Positions 18,441-26,779 are shown, numbered from the stretch's first letter. The stretch is DNA of 64,000 bases from Mucilaginibacter glaciei (GCF_014773245.1 NZ_JACWMX010000001.1:186001-250000), one strand, 5' to 3'. Notes: generated by a model from the letters alone, not told the origin. Program-made: numbers and translations.

Positions 18441-18833
18441 ATGGCTTTTAAAGCAAGAATTAATATAGGCTCGAAAGAGTTTGACGTGCTACAGTGCAGT
18501 TATGCGTTAAGCAGGGATGTTGACGCTAAAGGTCGCCCTTCATCAGGTGTTTACGGTGGTACAATCCAAATTGAAGTTGAATCGACCGAAGATACTTCGG
18601 TTATAGAATCAATGGTGAATAACCAATATAAACCGCTTAGCGGAACAATAACCTTCAAAAAATCTGAAGAAGATGCTAAAATGAAGGAACTGACTTTTGA
18701 AGATGGTTACATTATACAGTATAACGAGGGGATCTCAATAGTCGGTAATGCACCTATGACCCTTAGTTTCGTATTGTCGGCACGCAAGCTAAAAATTGGC
18801 AATGCTGAGCACGAAAACGACTGGCCAAAATAG
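18441..18833 (+). CDS. tssD: T6SS tube protein TssD/Hcp, second copy
   Basis: A 130-residue paralogue of the preceding tube protein, sharing MAFKAR at the start, RPSSGVYGGTI in the middle and GNAEHENDWP at the end. Most differences are conservative (L/I, V/I, S/A, D/E) and there is a three-residue shorter C terminus. The tandem arrangement points to duplication followed by divergence, possibly for loading different effectors or for dosage. It is followed by an intrinsic terminator, which should lower transcription into the downstream effector-like genes compared with the tube genes. Confidence 0.95.
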   Translation: MAFKARINIGSKEFDVLQCSYALSRDVDAKGRPSSGVYGGTIQIEVESTEDTSVIESMVNNQYKPLSGTITFKKSEEDAKMKELTFEDGYIIQYNEGISIVGNAPMTLSFVLSARKLKIGNAEHENDWPK

Positions 18834-18860
18834 GCAATAGTCGAATCTACAAACACCAGG

Positions 18861-18899
18861 ATACGGAGGAGATAGAAGGTATCTTCTCCGTATTTTTTT
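18861..18899 (+). terminator. Rho-independent terminator after the second hcp
   Basis: An ATACGGAG...CTCCGTAT hairpin (arms at about 18861-18874 and 18880-18893, one G-T pair, GAAGG-type loop) runs directly into TTTTTTT. It lies 27 bp after the second hcp stop and 30 bp before the lysozyme-like gene, so it probably sets an expression step between tube and effector genes. Confidence 0.9.
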
Positions 18900-18929
18900 A
18901 GCCCATCAGGTTCTTTTTTTAATCTGCCC

Positions 18930-19904
18930 ATGAAAAAAAAGAAAAGAATAATTAAGCACGGTTCACCTACCATTCGCAAAAAAGTTAAGTCTGTAGCCCC
19001 TACAGCTATGGAATACATATTGCTTTTTAATACCTGCGAAATCAAAAAGGAAAAGATAGCCGCTGTTGACAAAATAATTGACGAAAAAATAGTTGTTAAC
19101 AGAGCAAGATACGAAGGCGTTTCCAGTTTGGTAAAAGGAGGGGGCGTCAGTTCATTGTTGCTGAATAATCAGCCATTATTTCAATCGTCCTACACACCAT
19201 TTTACAATAGATTCCCATCACTTGCAGATTCAGCAGCTATGCCAGCTACGGCAGTTGCAGATTCAACGGCCACAGCAACCGGAATGCCGATAGATACCTC
19301 GGCTTTAAAAGCCTTATCAGCACCATTAACGCCTTTCAGTCTGCCTAAGCCTACATTTGGGTTTACCCCCCAAAAATATGATTTGCTAACAGGTAAATAC
19401 GTCCCCAATACAGATCCGTTTGGGTTAAACAGGGATATTTTTGGTGGCACAAATTTCTTTGCCGGCTCATCGGTTCCCTGGTATTTTATAGCATGTGTAC
19501 ATTACATGGAATGTAGTTTTAGTTTCAAACGCCATTTACATAACGGCGACCCTTTAACTGGCTATACCGTGCATGTGCCGGCTAACAGGCCTAAAGTAGG
19601 GCACGCCCCACCATTTACATTTGAGGAGAGTGCTGTTGACGCCATTAAACTGATGAAGTACGACCAGGTCACCAACTGGAGCTTATCGTTTATTTTACTC
19701 AAACTGGAAGGTTATAACGGCTTTGGTTACAACCGAAAAGGTATCCATACACCTTATTTGTGGAGTTACTCTAACCATTATACCAAAGGTAAGTACGTTA
19801 AAGATGGGGTTTATGATGCCGACGCAGTATCCAGCCAGTTGGGTGCAGCAGTTATTTTAAAACGAATGGAACAAAGGGCACTGATCAGTATCCCCAGAAA
19901 TTAA
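18930..19904 (+). CDS. Lysozyme-family protein, candidate T6SS peptidoglycan-degrading effector
   Basis: A 324-residue protein in two parts. The N-terminal 170 residues are poorly ordered: a lysine-rich start (MKKKKRIIK) and a Pro/Ala/Ser/Thr-rich stretch. The C-terminal 140 residues resemble the COG5526-type lysozyme family: CVHYMECSFSFKRHLHNGDPL, with Glu194 as likely catalytic acid, then VPANRPKVG, FTFEESAVDAIKLM, NGFGYNRKGIHTPYLWSYS and HYTKGKYV. There is no signal peptide, so reaching peptidoglycan would need the T6SS. It lies between hcp and vgrG, and a lipoprotein gene begins on the next base after its stop, as in effector-immunity pairs. The effector role is inference; a structural role in crossing the cell's own wall is the alternative. 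Confidence 0.75.
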   Translation: MKKKKRIIKHGSPTIRKKVKSVAPTAMEYILLFNTCEIKKEKIAAVDKIIDEKIVVNRARYEGVSSLVKGGGVSSLLLNNQPLFQSSYTPFYNRFPSLADSAAMPATAVADSTATATGMPIDTSALKALSAPLTPFSLPKPTFGFTPQKYDLLTGKYVPNTDPFGLNRDIFGGTNFFAGSSVPWYFIACVHYMECSFSFKRHLHNGDPLTGYTVHVPANRPKVGHAPPFTFEESAVDAIKLMKYDQVTNWSLSFILLKLEGYNGFGYNRKGIHTPYLWSYSNHYTKGKYVKDGVYDADAVSSQLGAAVILKRMEQRALISIPRN

Positions 19905-20522
19905 ATGAAGCGGTTAACAGTATATGCACGGTTTGTAATTATTGCCTCACTGATACCGGTGATGTATGCCTGTAATGGTAGCGAGGCAGGTAATAGAAAA
20001 AGAGATTCTGCTACGGTTGCTATATCAAATGACACCGTTGCCGCCAGGTATGCCACAAAAGATACCGGCACAGACGAGCAACAGTTTCGCCTGTTTTTTG
20101 AAAAATTTAAATCTGCAGCTAAAGCTAATGGCAAAACACAACTTGTTCAAATGTTCAACTTTCCGTTGCAAACCTTACCGCAGTGGACTAATGACGAATT
20201 GAAAAGCAATCCTGTGGATGTTAAAAGCGGGTTAATTACCGTAAATGAGTTTCCGCAATACTATGGTGATATTTTTACCCGGGATGCTTTAAAACTTATC
20301 CCGTTAAGTAAGGAAGATGACCTATCTGAAATTGATAAAACTACTGCCGAGAATTATTACTTAACCTTAAAAGTGATAACAGATAAAGGCAGCACACTAT
20401 ATGAGTTAGAGAAGCAATACACCGAAGATAATGGTAAAGAAACGTCTTTCGGGTTTGTTTTTGGTAGAGTAAATGGTACTTATAAAGTTATAAGCTACTT
20501 CAGGCCATGGCCCTTAAAATAA
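19905..20522 (+). CDS. Lipoprotein, candidate immunity protein for the lysozyme-like effector
   Basis: A 205-residue protein with a lipoprotein signal peptide: basic start MKRLTVYARF, hydrophobic core and lipobox VMYAC with the cysteine at residue 23. The mature part is a soluble domain without a family I recognise, containing FRLFFEKFKSAAKANGKTQL and a C-terminal FGFVFGRVNGTYKVISYF. Its ATG directly abuts the stop of the lysozyme-like gene, so the pair is cotranslated. Peptidoglycan-targeting T6SS effectors are typically neutralised by periplasmic proteins, often lipoproteins, encoded next to them, which is why I propose immunity. No direct sequence evidence of inhibition exists. Confidence 0.7.
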   Translation: MKRLTVYARFVIIASLIPVMYACNGSEAGNRKRDSATVAISNDTVAARYATKDTGTDEQQFRLFFEKFKSAAKANGKTQLVQMFNFPLQTLPQWTNDELKSNPVDVKSGLITVNEFPQYYGDIFTRDALKLIPLSKEDDLSEIDKTTAENYYLTLKVITDKGSTLYELEKQYTEDNGKETSFGFVFGRVNGTYKVISYFRPWPLK

Positions 20523-20541
20523 TAACACTAAGCCAAATAAT

Positions 20542-22305
20542 ATGGATAGCAAGATAAAGGTAGATATTAGCATCGAGGGTACGCCAATTGCGCATTTCTC
20601 GTCTTTTACACTGGACCAGCGTTTTAACGAACACCATACTTTTCAGTTGCGCTTTAACCACGATCAGATTGAAAACACCAATAAGGTAACGCTGGAAAAA
20701 TCGAAAGAATTTATCGGTAAAAACCTTACCGTGCAATTTGGCCGTATCGAAGACGCCGAGCACCAGTTTACCGGTAAGATTACCCGGGTAGAGATCTCCC
20801 AAAGCCACGGTTTTCAAGGAGATATTGTTATTAGTGGTTTTAGCCCAAGCATTTTAATTGACCGCGGTGCGGATTTGGGATCGTACCTGAACAAAGACTT
20901 GAAAACGATCTTGCAACAGGCAACCGCTGATGCACCACAGAATGACCTTAGCTTTAACATTGCGCCGGCATATACATCGCCGATTGATTATCTGATCCAA
21001 TACCGCGAGAGCGATTTTGAATTTATCAACCGTTTGTCGGCCGAGTATCACGAGTGGTTTTACTACGACGGCACTAAGCTGAATTTTGGAAAGCCCACCA
21101 AACTGGAAGAGATCACGCTGATATATGGCCGTGATTTGCATAGCATTCAATACGGGATGCAGATCTCGCCGTTGAGTTACCAAAAATTCTCTTATAATTC
21201 TGTCCAGGATCAATTGCTGACGGCAAAACCGTCGGGCGCCAGCAACGGTTCAGCCGATATGTCGCACGCAATATCGGCCTCCAACCAGGTTTACAGCAAA
21301 CAATACAACGAACCGCTTGATGTGCGGGTAAACTCGCAAAAAGACATAGACACCTTTGTTAATGACGAACATAAAGCCATCGTATCTGAGCTGTTAAGCA
21401 TTATGGGCAACGGCGATAACCCGCAGGTTGCCCTGGGCAAGGTGGTAAATATCAGTACCAGTATGCGCGGCCAGATAGGTTTTGAGGTGCAGGATTTTGG
21501 CAAGTTTTTAGTAACCGCGGTTTACCATCAGTTGGATGGGGTGGGGCATTACCAAAATACATTTGAAGGCGTATCTGCCGATAGTGAGAAGTTGTTGGTA
21601 AAAAACGCAGAAAAGCCTACCGCGGACATGCAGCTGGCTATTGTTACTGATAACGACGACCCCAAAAAGCAAGGACGCATTAAAGTGCAGTTTAAATGGG
21701 AGTGTACCAATAATGACGTTACCGAATGGTTAAGAGTGGTTACGCCGGATGCTGGCAGTTCTGATAAAGTCAATCAAAATAGAGGCTTTGTATTTGTCCC
21801 CGAAATTGGTGACCAGGTATTAGTTGCATTTGAAGAAGGTAATATAGCTCGCCCTGTTATTATTGGTAGCATGTTTAGTGGTAAAACCGGCATTGGTGGT
21901 GGTGGTGGTAATAATAGTAAAAGCATTAGCTCAAAAAGTGGGCATACCCTTCATTTAAACGATGCTGCCGGTATTACTTTTATTGATAAAAGTAAATTAA
22001 ACCATATTGAAATTGATGGACAAAGTCAAATAACTGTAACCGCAGATAAGGTCATCAAACTGGTATCAGGAGGACCAAACGGGAGCTCTATTACATTAAA
22101 TGCCGACGGTACTATAGATATAATAGGTAAAATAATCAATATACAGGGCACAGAAGCGATCAATGCAAACGCAGAAAACAAAACTGGTAAAAATGTAAAT
22201 ATTGGCAAGTCTGCAGAAACCAAAGTTGATGTTAAAGGCAGCAGTATCACCTCTGTCTCAAATCAAACGCATACAATACAGGGTAAAGAAGTTGTGATTA
22301 ATTAA
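20542..22305 (+). CDS. vgrG: T6SS spike protein VgrG (TssI)
   Basis: The 587-residue trimeric spike that caps the Hcp tube. Domains in order: gp27-like base (1-370) with SPIDYLIQYRESDFEFINRLSAEYHEWFYYD in the middle; a gp5 OB domain (VTDNDDPKKQGRIKVQFKW followed by WLRVVTPDAG and EIGDQVLVAFEEGN, about 370-455); then a glycine-rich linker and a repetitive beta-helix needle (to the end) with SGHTLHLND and SITLNADGTIDI. No toxin extension is present, so cargo must be bound separately, most likely through the PAAR-like protein downstream. From the OB domain onwards the coding sequence becomes visibly more AT-rich, like the following genes. Confidence 0.96.
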   Translation: MDSKIKVDISIEGTPIAHFSSFTLDQRFNEHHTFQLRFNHDQIENTNKVTLEKSKEFIGKNLTVQFGRIEDAEHQFTGKITRVEISQSHGFQGDIVISGFSPSILIDRGADLGSYLNKDLKTILQQATADAPQNDLSFNIAPAYTSPIDYLIQYRESDFEFINRLSAEYHEWFYYDGTKLNFGKPTKLEEITLIYGRDLHSIQYGMQISPLSYQKFSYNSVQDQLLTAKPSGASNGSADMSHAISASNQVYSKQYNEPLDVRVNSQKDIDTFVNDEHKAIVSELLSIMGNGDNPQVALGKVVNISTSMRGQIGFEVQDFGKFLVTAVYHQLDGVGHYQNTFEGVSADSEKLLVKNAEKPTADMQLAIVTDNDDPKKQGRIKVQFKWECTNNDVTEWLRVVTPDAGSSDKVNQNRGFVFVPEIGDQVLVAFEEGNIARPVIIGSMFSGKTGIGGGGGNNSKSISSKSGHTLHLNDAAGITFIDKSKLNHIEIDGQSQITVTADKVIKLVSGGPNGSSITLNADGTIDIIGKIINIQGTEAINANAENKTGKNVNIGKSAETKVDVKGSSITSVSNQTHTIQGKEVVIN

Positions 22306-22343
22306 GACAAAATAACTGCTCATAACAAATAAAACTAAAATTC

Positions 22344-23327
22344 ATGACTACGGTTAAAACAAATAAGTGGAGTTTTTTTTCTGATGAACCTAAAGAACAA
22401 ATTTTTGACAATGGTGGTGCGGGCAATATAAATCCAGATACAGTTGATCTTAGTTATAAGAAAATAATTTCTGGAAAATATAAAAGTGAAACACTTTCAT
22501 TACTTAAGGTAGATGATATAGTAATTAGCAAATCTATAAACGAAACCACGTTTACGTTATCGGTTTTAGACCGGGGTACCAACCACACCATTGTTAGGAT
22601 AGATGTTACCAAGACATTTATGGATAATGGAATAACGGAGTTAAATGATTTTAATGGTTTGTTAATAGCCTTGGGTAGTGTAAAAGATGTTTTGGTTTTG
22701 GAAATAAATAATGAAGGCTTTATTTCCGCAATAGTTAATAAAGAAGAGATAAAAGCTAAATGGTTTCAAGTGAAAAATGACTTGGCGACAAATAAGCAAT
22801 TCAACTTATTGAAACCGGAAGATCAAAAAAGTATTTTAACAGGTGGGGACGAAGAGTATTTGACAAATTTTGATATTGTAAAATTTCTTAACGAAGGTTA
22901 TACTTTGTACAGTATGTTATTTTGTGGATACTGGCGAAATTATCAATTACAAGAAACGTATGTTATTGGTTCAAAAAACAAGCAATCAGCTATGTTTAAA
23001 GACCAGGTTATACCTATAAATTTTAACTATAAGATAAAAAGATGTAATTTACAATCGGCTACTTGCCAGGTAGAAATTCAAGGTGTTGAGGAGCAAAGCT
23101 ATAATACGATAGGCTTAAAAAAACTATATGAGGAAAAGTATCCTTTCGCAAAAGCAGAATTTGATGATTACTCGTATGATTACGACGTGACCTTAGATAC
23201 AGACACTGATACAGGCCTTGTTAAAAAGCTGAATACCACAGTTCTTGAACAGGCTGGTAGTATTAGCATGTTTATGGATTGTAACATAAAAATTTTAACT
23301 GATGAAAAAGGGCATACTACCGAGTAA
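22344..23327 (+). CDS. Unknown protein, candidate effector adaptor or chaperone
   Basis: A 327-residue soluble protein that I cannot assign to a family. It has no signal peptide, no membrane segment and no repeats; it is acidic with aromatic-rich beta stretches (WSFFSDEPKEQIFDNGGAG, VEIQGVEEQSYNTIGL, DYSYDYDVTLDTDTDTG). It lies 38 bp after vgrG, and its last 26 bases overlap the start of the PAAR-like gene, so the two are translationally coupled. In proteobacteria, genes in this position encode adaptors (DUF4123, DUF2169) or Eag chaperones that load the next protein onto VgrG. A similar role here is inferred from position alone. Base composition is clearly AT-rich. Confidence 0.6.
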   Translation: MTTVKTNKWSFFSDEPKEQIFDNGGAGNINPDTVDLSYKKIISGKYKSETLSLLKVDDIVISKSINETTFTLSVLDRGTNHTIVRIDVTKTFMDNGITELNDFNGLLIALGSVKDVLVLEINNEGFISAIVNKEEIKAKWFQVKNDLATNKQFNLLKPEDQKSILTGGDEEYLTNFDIVKFLNEGYTLYSMLFCGYWRNYQLQETYVIGSKNKQSAMFKDQVIPINFNYKIKRCNLQSATCQVEIQGVEEQSYNTIGLKKLYEEKYPFAKAEFDDYSYDYDVTLDTDTDTGLVKKLNTTVLEQAGSISMFMDCNIKILTDEKGHTTE

Positions 23328-24495
23328 AACATATTTGGTTTGCAGTAGCGGGTTAAAAAAAGCTGAATTACAGGTGATTAGCCAAATGACTGTTTTTAAC
23401 GACAATAAAAACAGAAAGATTGCTACGATAGACGATCGGTTTGGCGACTTTATTTGTAAGTACGCCCTAATACTTGGTGCGTTAGTATTGGGGGCTTTAA
23501 TTGCAAGCGGCGGCAGCGCAGTAGCTATGATAGCAACAGTTCTTATTGCAACGGGTATTAGTTTGAGTATGTGCGCAATTGTAAACCTATTTAATAGCGG
23601 GGGATGGAAAAGTTATCACCCAACTGTATTTATTAATCAAAACACAAAACGAAACGTACTTACGGAGAAATCATATTTTAGTTGCCCTATAGGCGGTACA
23701 ATTATTCCTATTTACGATGAAGCTATAGCATCTAAACAAGCAGCAATTTTCAGAGATAAGGCACTTACGGAGATACTTATGGCCGGTGTAGGTGGATATG
23801 CACTTGGTGGATTTGTGGCAGCTTCGGCAGGTTTCGGAACAATTGCAAGCGGGCTTACTGTAGGTTTTGGAATTGGCGCAGGCGTAAGTTATGTACAGGA
23901 TAAAAGTTTGGAATTATACTATGGGGAAATGTCTGAAAAGCAAAAGGAAAGTCCGCTTTACCATAAATCAGAAGGTACAGATGTAATTCCTTATGCAACA
24001 CCAAAAATGACCGGAGATGAAAATACAACCAAAACTATAGAGAAGGCCGGGGAATTGAGAGGTAATAAAGAGCAGATAATTGACTCGAAAGTTCAAGATC
24101 GTTTAAATAGTAATACCGGACGTAACGGTGGCCTTCTAAAAAATGACCCTAAAAAACTTGCTAAAATCGCTCGCGACAATGGGAATTTGTCAAATAGCGA
24201 ATATTTAAGAATAAGAAGAGAATTGCAAGCGAAACAAGTGGCAGATTTAAGGGCAACAGATGGATTAAAACAATATAAAAGCGAACATATCAAGAACTTA
24301 AAAGAAAGTGGCTCCCGGTTTAAAGAAGGCTTTAGTTTAAAAAACAAAATGGGAAGAATTTTTTGGATATCAACAGTTGTAGAAACAGCCAGCAATTTCT
24401 GGACGGAAGGAAGACAGAGAGAGTTATACGATGAATCAACTGCTGCTGAAGACGCAGTCAAGAAACATATAGGTGTTTTTGCTCAAAAGGTATAA
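23302..24495 (+). CDS. PAAR-like (DUF4280-like) membrane-active protein, candidate T6SS effector
   Basis: A 397-residue protein with an unusual layout. Residues 10-50 (YLVCSSG, then ATIDDRFGD) and 100-140 (TVFINQN, VLTEKSYFSCPIGGTIIPI) look like the two halves of a DUF4280 PAAR-like domain. Between them, residues 52-95 form a hydrophobic hairpin (ALILGALVLGALIA, then AMIATVLIATGISL). A second hydrophobic, glycine-rich stretch spans 155-197. The last 200 residues are charged, helical and unassigned. PAAR-like proteins sharpen the VgrG tip and carry toxins. Placement after vgrG, coupling to the upstream gene and the downstream run of small membrane proteins support an effector. The toxin activity is unknown; membrane damage is a possibility. 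Confidence 0.65.
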   Translation: MKKGILPSKTYLVCSSGLKKAELQVISQMTVFNDNKNRKIATIDDRFGDFICKYALILGALVLGALIASGGSAVAMIATVLIATGISLSMCAIVNLFNSGGWKSYHPTVFINQNTKRNVLTEKSYFSCPIGGTIIPIYDEAIASKQAAIFRDKALTEILMAGVGGYALGGFVAASAGFGTIASGLTVGFGIGAGVSYVQDKSLELYYGEMSEKQKESPLYHKSEGTDVIPYATPKMTGDENTTKTIEKAGELRGNKEQIIDSKVQDRLNSNTGRNGGLLKNDPKKLAKIARDNGNLSNSEYLRIRRELQAKQVADLRATDGLKQYKSEHIKNLKESGSRFKEGFSLKNKMGRIFWISTVVETASNFWTEGRQRELYDESTAAEDAVKKHIGVFAQKV

Positions 24496-24505
24496 CTGAA
24501 AATCT

Positions 24506-25069
24506 ATGATAAAAATAGTGAACCACCTTTGGCAAACCAGTAAGGTTTTGGTTGTAAGCTTACTGGTTTATATTTGCGCTGTTGCTATGGTTTTGATAAG
24601 TACAGCTACTGGTTATCTGTCATTAAAAAAAGTAATGGGAAATATTGTTGCGGTTAGTTTAGATAAAAGTAAAGCTACCATTCTTAAATTCAACATTGCC
24701 GGCGCTAATACTATTTATTACCAAAAATATGAGCGCAGATTTTCAGATGAAAATAGTGTCACAATTAAAAAGGGGGATAATATTTATTTTTATACATTTC
24801 AAAGCCCCGAAAGAAAAAGGGCGGCTATAAGCTCACTTGGAGATCAATCTGCCTTTTTTTATTATCCTGTTTTTTACATTAACCAGGCACCCGGCATTTG
24901 GCAGGTTTTTTTATATCGGTTTTATAATAGCCTGATCTTAACAATTCTTATTTCACTTTCATGGGCCTTGATTTTATATAATGGCTTTTCGGTTGCTTTA
25001 AAATCAAATATCGTTATCAAATTTATGTTGGGCATCTTATCCATTGGCATGCTTTGGTTAGTAATTTGA
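24506..25069 (+). CDS. Small membrane protein, candidate immunity protein 1
   Basis: A 187-residue protein of no recognised family: one N-terminal membrane segment (about 12-35, VLVVSLLVYICAVAMVLI), an extracytoplasmic stretch of about 90 residues (36-125), then two C-terminal membrane segments (130-155 and 165-187). It starts 10 bp after the PAAR-like gene and is probably cotranscribed. Two more genes downstream encode the same topology. In T6SS loci, membrane proteins directly behind an effector are often its immunity proteins; that is the inference here. The coding sequence is AT-rich. Confidence 0.6.
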   Translation: MIKIVNHLWQTSKVLVVSLLVYICAVAMVLISTATGYLSLKKVMGNIVAVSLDKSKATILKFNIAGANTIYYQKYERRFSDENSVTIKKGDNIYFYTFQSPERKRAAISSLGDQSAFFYYPVFYINQAPGIWQVFLYRFYNSLILTILISLSWALILYNGFSVALKSNIVIKFMLGILSIGMLWLVI

Positions 25070-25158
25070 TTTAAAATCGTTAATCCATTTGTAAGTTTGA
25101 GCAATAACTATCGTGATATTAATGCGGTGATACTACTTTATTGCTCTTATCATTGAAG

Positions 25159-25785
25159 ATGAAATATAAAATTTCTTTAGCTGGCTTTATCCTTATTCCC
25201 TTATTATTAATTGGCTATATCCTATTTTTTGTGGTTAGCGTAAGTAAATTATTGGTAAAGCAGGAAGGTACTATTGTTGCCTATAGTAAAACATCTGCGG
25301 GAGCCCGCTCTGCAAGGGAAGATGCTTTTAAATTAAAAGAACATCCGCAGTTAACCTACAAGAGATCTTATGAGGGCTTAAGCCGTTTTATAACACCCGT
25401 TATTAGAGAGAAAGTGTATGCCCCACCTCCTGCAAACGTTAACGCCGACTTGTATTATTTGCATCCAAATCTCCGCCCCGAAGCTGAACGCAAAGTGGTG
25501 TTTTTTACAACATGGAGTGCGGTGACGACTGTTCAAAAGGAAAATTCGAACATTCCCTATCTTTATTTGAGATTTAAATCGAATAATTATTCTCCATTTA
25601 TGCTTTTCCTACATGTCTTTTTATTTACACAAAGCGTTTATAAGATAGGGCTGGTTACTTTTATTTCTTTTATGTTATTTATAGCTTGTTTTTTGCAAAG
25701 CGCTACCTTGTATGAACATAATGTTCTTTTTAAAAGCTATGCTATCTTTATGTTGATCTTACATATTTTAATCTTTTTCTTATAG
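25159..25785 (+). CDS. Small membrane protein, candidate immunity protein 2
   Basis: A 208-residue membrane protein from the ATG at 25159 (MKYKISLAGF); an in-frame TTG at 25141 would add six residues. Membrane segments are at about 4-31, 150-170, 172-190 and 192-208, with an extracytoplasmic stretch of about 120 residues containing VKQEGTIVAYSKTSAGA and VVFFTTWSAVTT. Topology resembles the genes on either side, with the same order of one N-terminal segment, an outer domain and a C-terminal hydrophobic cluster. It is unrecognised. The 89-bp gap before it contains no hairpin. Confidence 0.58.
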   Translation: MKYKISLAGFILIPLLLIGYILFFVVSVSKLLVKQEGTIVAYSKTSAGARSAREDAFKLKEHPQLTYKRSYEGLSRFITPVIREKVYAPPPANVNADLYYLHPNLRPEAERKVVFFTTWSAVTTVQKENSNIPYLYLRFKSNNYSPFMLFLHVFLFTQSVYKIGLVTFISFMLFIACFLQSATLYEHNVLFKSYAIFMLILHILIFFL

Positions 25786-25814
25786 CTATAAATGGAAAAA
25801 CCACCTGCTTCAAT

Positions 25815-26399
25815 ATGAGGTTTAAATCATTTTTGAGTCTGTTTATAACACTTTGGGTTGCTTACTTTATTTTTTTAACAGTAAACGCTGTTAAAATCAT
25901 CAATAATTTAGAGGTAGTTAGCCAAACCAATATTTCGATGCGTGCAGCGGGTGCTTTCGGATTAATAAGGCATTATTATATAGAATCATATTCCGCGCCA
26001 GCACGCAGCACAGTCAACAAGCACGTTGTTGATAGAATCTATTCGGGCATTTCCCTTTCAAAGATATTGGTGCCAGAAGGTGATATAAATGAAACTAAAA
26101 CAGTTACCTTTTATGCTTTGCGAAAAAAAGATAAAACAATACATTTTGCGTCAACGGCGGGTAAACTGCCGGCTGCAAAGGCTCGGTTGTTTATTGATGT
26201 ATTAGCTTATCTGATCAACAGATATCTTTTGCTTCACGTAGGTTTTTTTCTATGTTGGTCTGCCATTTCTAAAATATTCGGTTATTTTAAGCGGAACACA
26301 AATAACGAACAGGAAATTGAGAGTATAGATAATCAACCGGTTTTTAAGTTTATGCAGAAAGCGCTACTGTTTGCTGCTTTAATATTAGTGTTTATATGA
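25815..26399 (+). CDS. Small membrane protein, candidate immunity protein 3
   Basis: A 194-residue protein with an N-terminal membrane segment (residues 4-28, FLSLFITLWVAYFIFLTVNA), an extracytoplasmic part (29-135, including KTVTFYALRKKDKTIHFAST), a membrane segment near 140-160 and a final one at 177-194. Same architecture as the two preceding genes, suggesting either distant paralogues or functional convergence. The TGA stop overlaps the ATG of the next gene (ATGA), so translation is coupled. No family is recognised. Confidence 0.58.
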   Translation: MRFKSFLSLFITLWVAYFIFLTVNAVKIINNLEVVSQTNISMRAAGAFGLIRHYYIESYSAPARSTVNKHVVDRIYSGISLSKILVPEGDINETKTVTFYALRKKDKTIHFASTAGKLPAAKARLFIDVLAYLINRYLLLHVGFFLCWSAISKIFGYFKRNTNNEQEIESIDNQPVFKFMQKALLFAALILVFI

Positions 26400-26779
26400 A
26401 AAAGATAATTATAATCGTATTATCCGTTTTTGTACTTGTTATTATAGGCCGCCTTTTTTATTCCATATTGTTTAGTAATGACAGTACAAACAATATCGGG
26501 AATATTAAAAGTGACGTCGAGTCCGGTCTATATGATTATAATAAAGGGACTCAACAAATGAATAGCAGACATTTTCAGGATGCTGAAAAGCATTTCTTGG
26601 AAGTATTAAAATATAAAGACAATTTGAATAAAGAAACCTATATCAATACTTTGGTCAATTTGGGGGCATGCTGCGCTAATCAGCAAAAACTCGCCGATGC
26701 CGAAAAATATTGGAAGGAGGCTGCCGATCTGGGTGATAAAGATGCGGCTAATAACCTATTGAAGTTACATCAGAATTAA
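26396..26779 (+). CDS. Membrane-anchored TPR/Sel1-like small protein
   Basis: A 127-residue protein with an N-terminal membrane anchor (residues 3-25, IIIIVLSVFVLVIIGRLFY) and a soluble part with about two TPR-like units: YDYNKGTQQMNSRHFQDAEK, then YINTLVNLGACCANQQKLAD and AEKYWKEAADLGDKDAANN. TPR modules mediate protein contacts. Its four-base overlap with the preceding membrane protein makes it part of the same operon, so it may belong to the immunity group or act as a partner. Function is unknown. Confidence 0.62.
   Translation: MKKIIIIVLSVFVLVIIGRLFYSILFSNDSTNNIGNIKSDVESGLYDYNKGTQQMNSRHFQDAEKHFLEVLKYKDNLNKETYINTLVNLGACCANQQKLADAEKYWKEAADLGDKDAANNLLKLHQN

Noticed and set aside
21890-21925. 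Glycine-codon repeat (GGTGGTGGTGG) in vgrG as a slippage site
   Set aside because: It is short and encodes a flexible linker before the needle; the frame continues correctly, so there is no sign of phase variation.
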